Origin: Nissolia schottii
Taxonomy: Eukaryota > Streptophyta > Magnoliopsida > Fabales > Fabaceae
DNA: 64,000 bases
Assembly (NCBI GenBank): GCA_003254905.1
Contig: QANU01076221.1
Coordinates: forward strand, 186,001 to 250,000
Reading direction: 5' to 3'
Part shown: positions 1-11,570 of the stretch, in pieces
Position numbering within the stretch: position 1 is the stretch's first letter
Layout: every line of letters starts with the position of its first letter
Notes under the pieces: generated by a model
What the model was told of the DNA's origin: nothing
The model's input: only the letters and a program-made list of their open reading frames with translations
Database searches by the model: none
Position numbers and translations under genes: made by a program

Positions 1-300
1 AAAATGGGGTTTGATATTGTCCCGGTCCAATCAAGTTTTTCTCTGTTATTCAATAAATTCTAAACAGACTTTTATGTATAATCTCAAACAAAAATGTTAT
101 TTGTACAATAATGATAAAATATTTTTGTTATCTTAACAATTAAGATATTTACATATTTTATATTTTTTATCTTAACAGTTAATATATTTACCCATATTAA
201 ATTTTATCTTGATTGACTCTTATGATTATTATTTGAATCAATTATTATCTATAACAACTTATAAATAGACATACCAATTCTAATAACTCCAATTCTATTT
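1..300. other. AT-rich sequence, nothing recognised
   Basis: No coding frame, terminal repeat or RNA signature is visible in this AT-rich leader of the window. Confidence 0.5.
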
Positions 301-1290
301 CTAGCAATTAGGTTTATTAGATGAAATGGTTTAATTTCAACCTTAATGAGGCAGTTTTCACTCGCAACAATTAGGTTTAGGTTCAAGCTTTAGTTAACTA
401 AATTAAGCATTGAATTGATTCCACTTAACAATGTAGCTTTCACTCACAAATATTAAGTTACAAAACGACATTTAAGTAGTTAAACTATAGCTAGCTTTAA
501 GCACAAAACCAATTTATGTAAATCAAAGAAACAAATATATTCATTCATGCAAAAAGTAACATAGATACAATTAAGCTATCACATTGATCAAAATCCCAAC
601 AACAAGAAGATTACAAAATCATCTTACAAGAGGGAATCATAGAGGCAAGGTGATGGACACTCACCATGACACGTTCTCACGCCGTCATGACAAGGACCGC
701 TGTGCTTCTCGATCTCTCTTGGCTCCTAGCCTAACCTCCTCTTTGTTGTTACAAAAATGCACTAAAAGTTTGCAGGAAATACAGAGAATGTCAGTGAGAA
801 AGGTTATGTAAAAGTGATGCTGAATTGAGAGCTTTGGGCCTCTATTTATAGGCCAATTCCTTGAGGGCCGCTGAGCGGTGCTGCTTTCTTCAGGGTGAAG
901 ATTTTATCCTCTGAAAGGTGGCTCTGCTCTGACATTATCCTGTCCCCGCTGAGCTGCGTGCAGAGCACTGAACGGTGTCAGGGCGGCTGCAGATGTTGCA
1001 GGGTGGCTTGTAGAGATTGCTTTGTCCTCAAGTTACTTCACTTTGAAGCAAGGTACCGCTGAGCGGCCTAAGGGGACCGCTGAGCGGTCTGCTCTTCTGC
1101 TTCTCCCTTTTATTTTTGCTTTGTTATTCCTTTGTTCTTTGCTCCTTTCTCTCATGGGATTTTTATCTGTAAAATTCATCATTTTATTCCATTGTATCCA
1201 TCTTTTTCCTTTCATGAAATTGTTGCAAAACATGGGGGAAATTGCCTTTAAAGTACATGAAAATTAAAGCAAAAAGGCGTTTATTTACTT
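301..1290 (-). mobile_element. LTR-like promoter region with CCGCTGAGCGG repeats
   Basis: Read on the minus strand this resembles the promoter and leader of a retroelement LTR: a TATA box (TATAAATAG, 850 down to 842) followed by a leader without a convincing ORF. Upstream of the TATA, in minus-strand sense, lie three exact copies of the imperfect palindrome CCGCTGAGCGG (868-878, 1056-1066, 1077-1087) and a one-sided variant (946-956). I could not find TG/CA ends with a TSD, so the element boundaries are unknown. The short ORFs here show no protein family I recognise. A promoter of a non-coding transcript is an alternative. Confidence 0.35.
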
Positions 1291-1446
1291 GTAAAAATAC
1301 TAAAATATATTACTTAACAGTAAGACCCTAGAAGTTAATCTTTATGGATCATTATTTTCTCTCACATGATTAATGCAATAATTAATTTGTATTGTAATAA
1401 ATGGTACGGAAATTACTCTAAACAATGCTTAATCATGACATCTCAT

Positions 1447-1784
1447 CCGCTTGTATCCGCTTGTGGTGGAATTATTAGGAATCAAAATGACGGCTTTGTA
1501 TCTACCTTTAGCTATAACCTTGGATCATATTAGGTCATTTTTGTTGAGCTTTGGGGTGCCTTTGTTGGCATTTCTTGGACAGCCCATTTGGATTTTCAAC
1601 AAGTGATTCTTAAATTGGATTATAAGTGTGTTGCTAATTTTATTCAGGTTTCTCCGAATCCTAGCCATCCCTGCTCTCCTTTGATAAAACTATTACTGCT
1701 CTTCTTAATGCGAACTCGTCAGTTCACTATCGTCATGTTTTTAGGGAAACAAATTTTTGTGCTAATGTTTTAGCTAAGCATGAC
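1447..1784 (+). pseudogene. LINE RNase H domain fragment, part 1
   Basis: The translation matches the RNase H-like domain at the C-terminus of plant non-LTR (LINE) polyproteins. It has a block reading ACGGIIRNQNDGFVSTFS, then ELWGAFVGISWTA, then LKLDYKCVANFIQ, and the closing ETNFCANVLAKHDHG block. The reading frame changes along the way and a stop interrupts it, so it is dead. The fragment stops abruptly at 1784, where a TIR element has inserted, and resumes after it. No upstream reverse transcriptase is visible, consistent with 5' truncation. Confidence 0.7.
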
Positions 1785-2357
1785 CATGGTTATTAAACAC
1801 TTGAGTTAACTTGTAAACTAGTAAGAGTTTACGATCCTACCACATAAAACGAGTTAACACTAATGTAAACTCTTTTTTGTGTAAACGCATACAAGATTAA
1901 GTGAACTCTATAAAAATCGGTAGCGAGTTTATGAGTTTAAAATTTAAAAATTACACTTAATTTTTTCTCATAATGTATCAATTTGGTAACTTTTGTTGGA
2001 TGCCTAGTTGACTTAATTATGTTAAACAATATCTATTGAGTTTATTAAGCTAATTTTGTATATTTATCATAATTGAGTTGTGTTTTATTGAACTACAAAG
2101 TAATAGATGTATAGAATAAACTATGATATAATAATTAAGCCATGAATTAAGATATATTTTATTATATTTATCTCATTTGTTTAGTATAAAGTTAATATTA
2201 TTTAATATAAATTTTAAATAAGATATTTAATCATGTTTAGTTACTAATTAAATTTCTTATATAATATATGTTTTACATTTGTAAACTTTTACAAGTTTAC
2301 GATTCAAGTTTATTGAAACTTCACGAGTTTACTTAAACTTTCGAGTTTGACAACCTT
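1785..2357. mobile_element. hAT-like TIR element inserted in a LINE
   Basis: The left end CATGGTTATTAAACAC and the right end, whose reverse complement begins GGTTGTCAAACTCG, form imperfect terminal inverted repeats. They match the termini of the better preserved element at 13488-14185. Both elements also share the subterminal motif of a run of AAACTCG/CGAGTTTAC words on each side. The interior is AT-rich and has no ORF. No intact TSD remains here; an 8-bp TSD in the sister copy suggests the hAT superfamily. The element splits an RNase H coding fragment. Confidence 0.65.
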
Positions 2358-2515
2358 AAAACTATAGTTTATCTTTAGGTTTCCATATTTTTGATGTTAT
2401 TCACATTTTCTTTCTCTTATTTTTTTAGCGGATGAGATTGATACCCCTTTTTTTCAGTATAGTGTGATTGTAATTTTGTTGGTTTGGGCGTTGTTTATTT
2501 ATAAAAAAAATACAT
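2358..2515 (+). pseudogene. LINE RNase H domain fragment, part 2 and 3' tail
   Basis: Directly after the inserted TIR element the frame reads YSLSLGFHIFDVIHIFFLL then FLADEID, the usual last block of plant LINE RNase H domains (LGFH followed by LLADV). This continues the fragment that ends at 1784. An A-rich stretch near 2500 could be the remnant of the LINE tail. Confidence 0.6.
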
Positions 2516-3200
2516 TGTTAATCTTTATGAATCATTATTTTCTCTCACATGTTTAATGCAATACTTAATTCATCATGTAATAAATGGTAAAAAATTAAGA
2601 GCATATAAGAATTTTATATATATATATATATATTCTCATTGTTCACTCTTAAATGTTACTTTTGACGAATGCACAAATTAAAAAAAAATAATTAATTTTC
2701 ACATAATTGAAAAAATATTAAGTACTTAAATTAAATTACTGTTTAATTAGTAAGAGAGATTGTTATAAAAAATTGTAATATAATTAATATAATAATAAAA
2801 AAATTCATAATAAAAAGGCATAATTAGAAGAAGAAAATAATTAATATTTTTTTAATATAATGAAAAGACAACTAATTTTAGATAATTAAGTGTGAAACCA
2901 GGCCATAGATACGTGTGTTAGAGCAAACAGAGTTGTGTCCAAATTCCAATTGGATATGACCAATCGGCTTTAGCAATTAATGAAAGGGGATATAGCTGGC
3001 ACAGCAAAAATCCACGATATTCATGTATTTGCGCGTGGTATAATGTTCTCTCCTATTATGCGTTCCTCCATATTTAACCATAAATAAATCCAATAGATGT
3101 TCTTTTGGAGAGAAAATCTGATACATTAATTTAAATCCAATTAATTAACTCCTCTTCCCTTGTATGACTAGATCCCTTTTCAGTCCTCTTCAATCCCCAC

Positions 3201-3207
3201 TATAAAA
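3201..3207 (+). promoter_or_regulatory. TATA box of the GIR1-like gene
   Basis: TATAAAA lies about 240 bases upstream of the chosen ATG. A start site near 3232 would place a good donor (CAG|GTAAGAA at about 3241) just inside the transcript, and a good acceptor (CTCAG at 3439) lies just before the ATG, so a 5' UTR intron is likely. Confidence 0.6.
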
Positions 3208-3447
3208 CGAACGATCTAATTTCTCTCAAGTTCAAACCCAGGTAAGAATCACAAAAACCTAGTCAGTGTTTGCTTGCTGCTGCGGCTATATATAGTTCCT
3301 CCAAGGTAACTCCTAAAATTAAGTCCCTCATTTTGCTTTTATATGTTCTTAATTTCGTAGTAGTAATCCTAGCTAGTAATTCATATATATATATATATTC
3401 CGTAACATTTTATAACAAACGCTTGTTGGATGATCTCAGCTTTTGAG

Positions 3448-3759
3448 ATGGCTGCTGAGGAGGGAGCTAGGATGGAACTGAACTTGCTGCCTTCCGATGA
3501 TGATCAGGTGGTGGTGGTGATCAAGAGAGAAGAAGAAATCAAACCAACGAGGCGCGTTCTGCTCGCCGGCTGCATTCGATGCCAAATGTATTTGTTCTTT
3601 CCGTCTGCTGGAGCCAACCCCATCTGCCCCAACTGCAAGGGCACGGCCTTGATTGACGTCGTCAAGAACTACGAGGAGGAGGAGAATCTGAGGAGGCTCA
3701 AGAGGGAGGAGGAGGAAGAGAAACAGAAACAGAAGGCCGAGGCCGAAGCTACCATCTAG
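3448..3759 (+). CDS. GL2-interacting-repressor-like EAR protein (GIR1/GIR2 family)
   Basis: This is a 103-residue protein resembling Arabidopsis GIR1/GIR2. Those small nuclear adaptors bind the homeodomain protein GLABRA2 and recruit TOPLESS-type corepressors; here the role is inferred by family. An EAR motif of DLNxxP type (ELNLLP, residues 10-15) is present. A C-terminal mini zinc-ribbon-like block carries Cys42, Cys45, Cys60 and Cys63 (GCIRC...CPNC), preceded by the family-typical RRVLLAGC. The tail from residue 75 is highly charged (Glu/Lys) and probably helical. The ATG at 3448 was chosen because a likely 5' UTR intron acceptor lies at 3439, which would remove the upstream in-frame ATG at 3430 (109 aa if used). 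No homologous neighbour is present. The partner protein is not shown by the sequence. Confidence 0.82.
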   Translation: MAAEEGARMELNLLPSDDDQVVVVIKREEEIKPTRRVLLAGCIRCQMYLFFPSAGANPICPNCKGTALIDVVKNYEEEENLRRLKREEEEEKQKQKAEAEATI

Positions 3760-5136
3760 ACAGACTAATATGCGCACATACATACATGCTAGGCACACCA
3801 TATGTGACCATCCAATCCAATAATACTAATAAATTAGTGCATGTCTTTTCAATAATATATATGCTATGCTTCCGGATTTCTTCTTGGTTTTATTAATACT
3901 AGATGATTGCATTTTCGTCTCCGATTGTTTTTTCTGTAGTGGAATTTAATTATTGCCTGCTTGTGTGCCAGAGAATGTTTGAATTTGGGGTTCTCGATCT
4001 CTGCACCTTAACTAACCGCAACTAGTTAACCAAACATGAACCTGCTTCGAATGATTTGTATGTATGAAAAATTCAAAACCAACTCGCGTGAATCTCATGA
4101 CCAAGCGAGATATCAACAAGGCTAATGTTGAAATGAAATATTTTTCTTTCGTTCCATAACGAATTACTCCACTACACATGATATGAGACGGAAATTTTTG
4201 TTTTATTTTAACAATATTCGTTTATAAATTATACGAATACGAGGGTATCATGTCATTGGTATTGATGGGAACCAATGCGCAGTTAAACTGTTTATGCTCG
4301 TAGTTGAGCTAACATCTACTTAAATTTATTTTACTTTTTTTAGTGTTATACCTTCCGATTAACCTAGCTCAACTGAGGTTTATGAAAGAGGTAAAAGTCT
4401 CACTTACAGTATAGATTTTTTTATTCTCAAAACTTAAACTCGAGGCTTTTGTTTAAAGGGAGTAGTCACCTATCACATTAATCAACCTCACATTAGTATA
4501 TAACTTAGTGTAATTAATAAGAAGTGCGTGTTAAGATATAAAAATCATTCAATTGCCTCTATATAATTTTTTAGACAAAGATAGATTAGTCGAACATTTT
4601 TTTGTCTGCTTAAGTAAAGGTCGAACATTATGTCTGGGAGTCAAACACAGTTTCAAGCTCTTAACGTAATGTATGATCAATTGTCTCTATACATATTTTA
4701 AAAGAGATAATTCTTAACATGGTAAAAGAGTCAATAAATAAAATAGAATAAAAAAATTGGACACTTGATTAATTTCATATTGAATTTAATTACTTAGCGG
4801 CCATTTTCTTGAATTATCTTTTAAGGTTAAATTATATTCTTTATTTTCTACTATGATGTATCTTGACTTCGCCAAAATAATCACCTAAAGCCAACTGAAG
4901 TAGCATGTAAATCTCAATAGACAAGATAGCAAGACTGAGTGTCAGATCAAATGATATATTTCATCTCACAAGTTTGAGCACACGAACTTTGCGGTCATAT
5001 GTTCCCTCACTTCATCTTAAGCTTTGGAAAATGGTGAAAGATCACACATGACAACACGTGACCAAAAATCCAATTGAGATGATTCAGTCCCTAACCTTTG
5101 AGATAAAGATAATTGATTGTATATTTTATATATTTT
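3760..5136. other. Intergenic, downstream of the GIR1-like gene
   Basis: AT-rich sequence with a likely 3' UTR (AATAATACTAATAAATTA near 3820) and no further coding frame. A stretch near 4340-4490 has weak tRNA-derived SINE character, but its ends cannot be defined. Confidence 0.5.
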
Positions 5137-5206
5137 TTTTGAGAGGACTCAAACACACGACTATTTGACTAAAAGACATGTCACTTGAGCTACTAGCTTT
5201 TTACTG
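5137..5206 (-). mobile_element. tRNA-like SINE head
   Basis: On the minus strand there is an A-box-like TAGCTCAAGTGACA followed after about 30 bases by a B-box-like GTGTTTGAGTCC, the layout of a polymerase III promoter in tRNA-derived SINEs. No acceptor stem pairs, so this is not a functional tRNA gene. The 3' end of the element was not identified. Confidence 0.4.
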
Positions 5207-5332
5207 ATATTAAATTAGATATATAGTGTTAAGAATTAGTTATTTTGTAGGTGCATAAATGTGCATTGCACATACATTGAACGCATTATGTAAACAAAAG
5301 ATGACTTATCACAATCTTTGTATAATAAGCAA

Positions 5333-5336
<4 letters not shown>

Positions 5337-5369
<33 letters not shown>
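5337..5369. repeat. (AT)n microsatellite
   Basis: About 16 uninterrupted AT units. Other short AT/TA tracts lie at about 2617, 3384, 13083, 17226 and 23507. Confidence 0.95.
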
Positions 5370-5372
<3 letters not shown>

Positions 5373-6925
5373 TGTTAATTATTTTAAAAAGATTATAATG
5401 GAAATTATTTTTTCAAAAAGGTATTTAGTTTAAAATACTTTTATTTTTTATATTTAATAATAATGATATATTTTTAATTTATATGAATAAATAAAATAAA
5501 AGTTATGATATCTATTTTATCAGTTTAAGTGATTTTTTTAGGAGATGACAAACCCTTTTTTTTATTTTTAATACTTATTTTTTATTTGAAAATACAGTGG
5601 GAGGAAATGAAATGTGTATTGCAATTAACTTAGGGAGTGTTTGAGAATTTGGAAAATCAAGTTATCATGGTACAAAATAGGATTAATTAACTTAACTGGT
5701 ACAAAAATGAATTAGTTTGTAATGGTAATGTTTAATTTAAAATTAATTTAAAAATTAGTTTAGTCAATTTTTTAAAACGTTAGAAGAAAATAAGGTGGTT
5801 GTTAGAGACAGAAATTTAAACTAGATTAAAATTAGATGTGAATTAGTTTTTTTAAAACTAGTTTTAAGTTAAAATTGGTTCAAATAAAATTCAATTTTGA
5901 TTTATTTCTGTTAATTAACTAACTTGTATAGCTAAATAATTCTAGCTATTAAGAGCGACTTTTGACTTGAAGTATGTATAATTTTTTTTAGGGAAATGGT
6001 GATAGTCAGGGATCAAACTCTAAACCTCTTAATTGATTATTTTAATTTTGAAATCATGTCAAGAATCAACTCTTTGAAAAGCTTATGCAATTAAATAAAG
6101 GCGATTGAATAATTTTACCTATCTATTAACAAAAGTATAAACAAAAGAAGGCGATCACCAGGGAAAAGAAGAGTCGGATGAACTTTCTGCACCTCAGAGA
6201 ATTATGAACCTGAAAGTGCATTTCTCATTGAACTGAATGATGAAGTTGAAGCTACAAGCTACTGATTGTATATTATATACAAGCTTTGTACAAATAATAA
6301 CAAACTAACTTAACTTTTGTATAACTAATCCTGTTTTCTCTAATCTCTATCTCCGATGATGCCAACTCCACCGCTTTTGCTTCTTTCATTATTTAGAATT
6401 TCGATTCAATAAATAACTCGGATCTATTTCTTGAAATAACAAATTTAGTCCTTTTCATTTCCTTTGTGGTTGTTTTTTGTTTACCCTTTGTGGTTGTCTT
6501 CGTTCCCCATTCTTGGGTGTTTCAAAGCATAATGTGTTTCTTCAAACTGCAACACTTGTGTTAGTATCTGATGTGAAAGATACTTAGATATTGATAATTT
6601 TCAGACGAGAAGTAGAACTATAAATTTTGATTAATTCAAGATGTAGAATGTATTTATTTAATGTTAAATTTATTGTATCTTTTTTTACTGATAAGTATCT
6701 TTAGGCCTCTTTATGAATGAATTCTTTTGTTCTCGTGAAAAAAGTGTTATGTGATTGGGCCATTGTCTTTGACTCTTTGCCATTGGGCATAATAGTTGGC
6801 CCATGGTGGGCTTGGGTGATAGTAACTAAAACTAACGAATTTTTTTTTCCCTTTTCTTTTGTGCATACTGAAAATAATGAATAAACTAGCTGACTAATCT
6901 TCGAATAAAAATGTTTGACGGAAGT
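5370..6925. other. AT-rich intergenic sequence
   Basis: No coding frame, RNA gene or bounded element was recognised. Homopolymer runs and short repeats only. Confidence 0.45.
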
Positions 6926-6992
6926 AAATGAGGTGTGATGTAACGGTAAAGCGGTGAACCATGGTTCAAATTTGAGTTGGAAAAGTTATTCA
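6926..6992 (+). mobile_element. Possible SINE head
   Basis: GTGTGATGTAACGGTAAAG resembles an A box, and GGTTCAAATTTGAG about 20 bases later resembles a B box. The cloverleaf does not close, so a degraded tRNA-derived SINE is more likely than a tRNA. Confidence 0.3.
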
Positions 6993-8035
6993 CATTTATA
7001 TATTTCATAGTTTTTGAATAAGATTGTCACTGGTAAAATGATGTGTATGAGAAAAAAAAGCATAAATTATTTTTTTTGGAAAGAGTACAAAAATAAGCCT
7101 AGTTCATTAATTATTATTAATGCCACTTCATTCGATTTGCATTTTTCAAAAGTGCAAGTTTATTCTTTCCCTTTTTATGGAAAGAAAAATGTAACTTTAT
7201 TCTTGCTGTTCGTTTGTTATCTTCATGGCTTGCCATGTTTTTCATCAAATACCTATTTGTGTTAGAAGGGTTCATAAATCTTAGGGAGCAAAAGTTAAAA
7301 AAGAAAAATAAGATATGAAAGACTAAACTAAGATTTAATGAAATCTAATTTTATGAACAAAATTGAGTTGAGTTATAATGATGAACACCAACAAATTAAA
7401 GAAAAAAATGCTTGTTCTTGTATATGTGGAAATGATAACTTCTCTAACCCAATTTTTTAAAATTTCAAATTTTCATCAAATTATATGACTCAATTATTTA
7501 TAATTGTTCGTTAGTCTATTTTTTTAGACTCAGCTCTTTGACTTGACTCCTACTTTAATTTTTCTTTTCACTAATTTTTTATGAGAGAGAAACAAACTAG
7601 GCAATTAAAAAATAATTTACTTTTTTATAAAGTTTGGTTTTTGCGAGCAACTTGGATCTTCCCTTCTAGTAGTTGAAAAAAGTTGTATCACCAACTTGAG
7701 CTGCCGACCACTATTGAGACATATTATTTGTCCTTTGTGCAATCCTAAAATATTTCCAACAAATTAAATTGATTCACGCATTCGATAATCATGTTCTTTT
7801 ATATATATATAACTTGCATTACATTACAATGTAAACTAAAGTTGAAATTGACCTTTTTCTATGTCAAGATTACAATCTGCACGTGCCCAGAATTTATAAT
7901 TAATTAATTAATTAATTATAGACTTATTGCTGCCAAACTTCAGAACCGGTCCTTCAGCTTCTATTATTCCTTAATTTTTTGAAAATTCTTCTTCACAAAG
8001 TATTAGACCCCGTTAAAAAACACGTCTTGTGCAAG
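6993..8035. other. AT-rich intergenic sequence
   Basis: Nothing supported. The 83-residue ORF at 7014-7265 is low in complexity and lacks a recognisable domain. An ATTA repeat lies near 7899. Confidence 0.45.
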
Positions 8036-8484
8036 AATATTGTTACGGACGAGACGATAAAGGCCCATCCTAGCCACCCCCAGGATCCAAACCCAATAGT
8101 CTGCGGATCGGCCCAACTCGACCAACCACTCACGAGCCCTTAAACGACTCCGAGATCCTCTCCTCGTACTTTCTCGGGCTCAACAGCTCTCCTCTCACCT
8201 TCTCGGGCTCAACAACTCCGAGATCCTCTCCTCCCACCGCGTCATGCGGATACGAGATATTCTCCCACCACCGTAACACGCAGAAGAACCTCAACGACCA
8301 CAACTATATAATAACTTATACCCCAGTTATGAATGATCATCTGATTATCACTTATTATACTCCCTTAAGCCCTTGCTAACTTAAGCGTTGGAGTCCTTGT
8401 AGTACCCACCGCAGCGCAAGCCTAGAAACCCTGAAGCTCCAGGATACAGAGTATGGATCGAGGTACATACTTCGGAACAAATAT
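8036..8484 (+). mobile_element. Solo LTR, 439 bp, with perfect TSD
   Basis: The LTR runs from TGTTACGGACGAG (8041) to TTCGGAACA (8479), with TG...CA ends. It is flanked on both sides by the same 5-bp duplication AATAT (8036-8040 and 8480-8484). It is GC-richer than its surroundings and shows repeated phrases (CTCCGAGATCCTCTCCTC twice). No internal region, primer-binding site or second LTR follows, so it is a solo LTR left by unequal recombination or a terminal-repeat relic. The family is not identified. Confidence 0.92.
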
Positions 8485-8875
8485 TATGCTATGAGATGTC
8501 ATCTTTTTCTGTCACTTTGTGTGAGGGTGTAATAGGAAAAAGCTACGTACTTGCAAATTCTTTATCTCACAAACGAAACTTATCCTCTCTCTAAACGACA
8601 CAAACCAGAATCACTTGTATTCGTTTTATTCCCCGAGAGTTCCTATATAAACAAACACAAGTCCAAACGTTATTTACTAAAAATATTCTTAGGCTTAGCT
8701 TGTTTCTCGCTGATCGTTATCTATAAATATTATAAAGATAATTTAACAAAATAATTATTTGTTGATGTGTAACTTTTTATTCTTATTTGTAACTTCCATT
8801 ATGTTTTCATCCACTTTTCTCTCCTAACAGTTCATTGCAGTTTCCTGATGCAGGCCGTCTACACCTCCGGGTCAC

Positions 8876-9357
8876 TCACACTATGCGTATGCGGTAAACC
8901 AACGAATTTATCGACGGATACCCATTAATTACTAATTGATTTCTTAAACTTCGATGGCTCTATCGACGCAACAAATCCTTCTAAAAACATCTAGTCGGTA
9001 ATTGTTGCTGGCAAATTTATATATGTGGTAATGTAGTGACAAAATTTTTCGTTGGTATTAGATTTAAAAATTTGTTGTCCATTTCATCAACTAAAGTCAA
9101 GGAACTCAGTGGAACAAGAATTGCAAGATATAATTGAATGAGATGAGTGGAGGAGAGAGAATGTGGCAATTTGATATAAGATGAAGGATATAAATATCTT
9201 TTTATTATATCAGAATAAAAAAAAAAGAAACGAAACATGTTGTATCAAGTTATCTAAGGTTTACATTTAATGTGCACCTTTTTAAAGGCGCACTTGCACT
9301 TGTAACGTTACCGTTGTGGTAGTAATAAATGTAACTTTAAACTAAATTTGTTGTAGT
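8876..9357. mobile_element. CACTA-like element fragment
   Basis: The right end reads TTTGTTGTAGTG, the complement of a CACTACAACAAA terminus typical of CACTA (En/Spm) elements. Inside are phrases such as ATCGACGGATA, AGTCGGTAATTG and TTCGTTGGTATTA, like the subterminal repeats of plant CACTA elements. The left end near 8878 (CACTATGCG) is only a guess, and no 3-bp TSD was confirmed. Confidence 0.4.
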
Positions 9358-9633
9358 GTGAAGATAGTTTAACTTGTAGAGAGAAGTGAAAGGATTGTGA
9401 GCTCGAAAGAAGGGAGAAGTGTGAAGATGAAGAGGAAGAAAAGACTAGAGTTAGGGCTCTAGTTCGTGTTACCGATGAAATAAAGAGGAATCAGTGATTC
9501 ATGGACAATACTTGACCCAACAAAAGCATTCTAACTGAAATTTTGAAACTGAGGGGACGCTATAAGTTCCACAATACGCATTCTCATGAGAAATCGACAT
9601 CAATCTTTATGTATTTATATATGTGTGTGTGAT

Positions 9634-10019
9634 TGTTTAAATACTCTATGGGGTAAATATTCCATGTGACTTATTTTATGTATTTTTGATAATTTTTATA
9701 ACTAAATTCATCAAATTTTGTTATCATTTCATATTCTATATAATTGTAATAAACTTTTCATTAGTCAAATCATTAAAAAACTAACTTATAACAGGTTTAG
9801 AGATTTGTGAATTATTTGAGCTTACAATCCACCTCCCTACAAATACTATATTGAAAAGTATTAATTTATCACATTTGATCACACATATATAATCCATTAA
9901 TATATCATATTAGATCATGAAATGGTAATAAAATTTTATCAATTTAGTTATAAAAATTATTAAAGAATGAACAAATTAAGTAGTATGAAGTATTTAACTC
10001 ATGGGGTATTTGAAAAACC
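9634..10019. mobile_element. TIR MITE, copy 1 of a pair
   Basis: The ends form imperfect inverted repeats (AATACTCTATGGGGTAAATA at the left; the right end reads GTATTTAACTCATGGGGTATT). The whole segment is similar in order to 11170-11570, sharing phrases such as GGTTTAGAGATTTG and CATATTAGATCAT. There is no ORF and the TSD is unclear. Confidence 0.65.
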
Positions 10020-10523
10020 ACTATGTGTGTATTGGATAGCGATGTAAAAATAACTTTATATTGTAGTAATTAAACTCATTAAACAATTAATATATGAATT
10101 TTTAAATTAGATTGATTACATTGAAAACAAATAATGAATCTTGGATTTTTTAATTATTTCTCCTTTTCCTGTACCAAAAGAGAAAAAATGAGAAAAAATA
10201 AGGATGTTTTGTTCAAGACCCTGCGTAACTAATTAAGTGCGTCAATCGTCATTTTGAGAGATTTTTACATAAATATAAGTTTATTATTTTATCTTTAAAT
10301 AAACTTACAATAAAATAATTATTAACTTTATTCAAAATATATTCATTTATTTATGATTCATATTAATTTTATCACGGGCTTGCCCAAATTAAATACAAGG
10401 TGATAAACTTATATCTATTAAAAAAAAATGGTTGTTTTCACTATTTTAGTGTAGTTTTTAAAACTAACTATTAACTTAGAGTACTTTTAAAATTATTTTT
10501 TTGACTAGTGTTGTTTTTGCATG

Positions 10524-10759
10524 AGTGTTGTTAAGAATAATGATATTAAATTTTGATTGATTTGATTTGTAATTGATTGTAATTTGTTTTTGGCCGTTGA
10601 GTTTTGACCGTTAGGTTTTCAGCCTATAAATAGACCCACCCTCTATTGTAAATTAAAAAAAAAACTCAGTATATACAATCATACTTTCTCTATTTTCTAT
10701 CTTTCTCCTATATTTTCTGTGTCCCATTTATCTGTTTCTCCATGATGTTTAACAAGTGT
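10524..10759 (+). mobile_element. Solo LTR, 226 bp, nested in the left arm
   Basis: The LTR spans 10529-10754 from TGTTAAGAATAATG to ATGATGTTTAACA. It is flanked by identical 5-bp duplications AGTGT (10524-10528 and 10755-10759). A TATA box (CTATAAATAG, about 10624) suits an LTR promoter. The TGTT...AACA ends and small size suggest a copia-type element, by inference. The opposite arm of the host element lacks it, confirming a later insertion. Confidence 0.92.
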
Positions 10760-11169
10760 CAGTCAAAAAGCGTCATCTAAAATGACGCTTTTATGGGGTG
10801 CTAACATGTGGCTAAAAGCACACTAAAAAAGTTTTTCAAATGTGTCCCTCACGCACCAACAAATTTAGTCCGCGTCCAGGACACGTGGTAGCCTTAGGGA
10901 AAAATTCCATTGCAAACGACGAGTTTCCTTATAATTATTAATTTTGCTTTTAATCAGTTAAAATTTTTGAATAAAATATGATTTTTGGAATATAAATGTT
11001 TTAATTTAAAGACAATAATTTACTAATTCATCTTTTTGAATAAAATATGTTTTATTTTCTATCTAAAAAATAACAAGATAATTTTTTTTATGACGTTAGC
11101 ATTAGAAAATATATTTTATGATATTATTATTTAGAAACTAATTACATAGCTAACAATAATTACAAGAAA

Positions 11170-11570
11170 TTTTTTTTTCACATGTTTCATAGGGTAAATG
11201 CATTAAATGTTTTTATTTTCGATAATTTTTAGAACTAAATTCATTGAGTTATGTTTTGTTATCATTTTATGTTTTATAATCTTTACAAACTTTTCATTAT
11301 CCAAATCATTGAAAGAAACAATTTGTAAGAGGTTTAGAGATTTGCAAATTATTTGAATTTATGATACATTTCTCTACAAATATTGTATTAAAAAATATTA
11401 ATTTATCATATTAGATCATATGACACATTAATATGTCATATTAGATTATGAATTGATGACAAAATTCGATGAGTTTATTTCTAATAAATTTTCAAAAATA
11501 TAAAAAAAAATTAGTAATAGGAAGTGTTTTACCACATGAGACACGTGAAAAATCACCAAAATATTTTATG
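11170..11570. mobile_element. TIR MITE, copy 2, in the foldback loop
   Basis: Similar in order to 9634-10019, with its own imperfect terminal inverted repeats (TTTCACATGTTTCATAGGGT at the left; ACATGAGACACGTGAAAAA at the right). It lies in the loop between the arms of the long-TIR element and so is probably nested. No ORF. Confidence 0.6.

Noticed and set aside
3436..3801. 121-residue minus-strand ORF opposite the GIR1-like gene
   Set aside because: Poly-Leu and poly-His translation of Glu/Asp-rich codons on the other strand.
6926..6992. Functional tRNA gene
   Set aside because: A- and B-box-like words exist but acceptor and anticodon stems do not pair.
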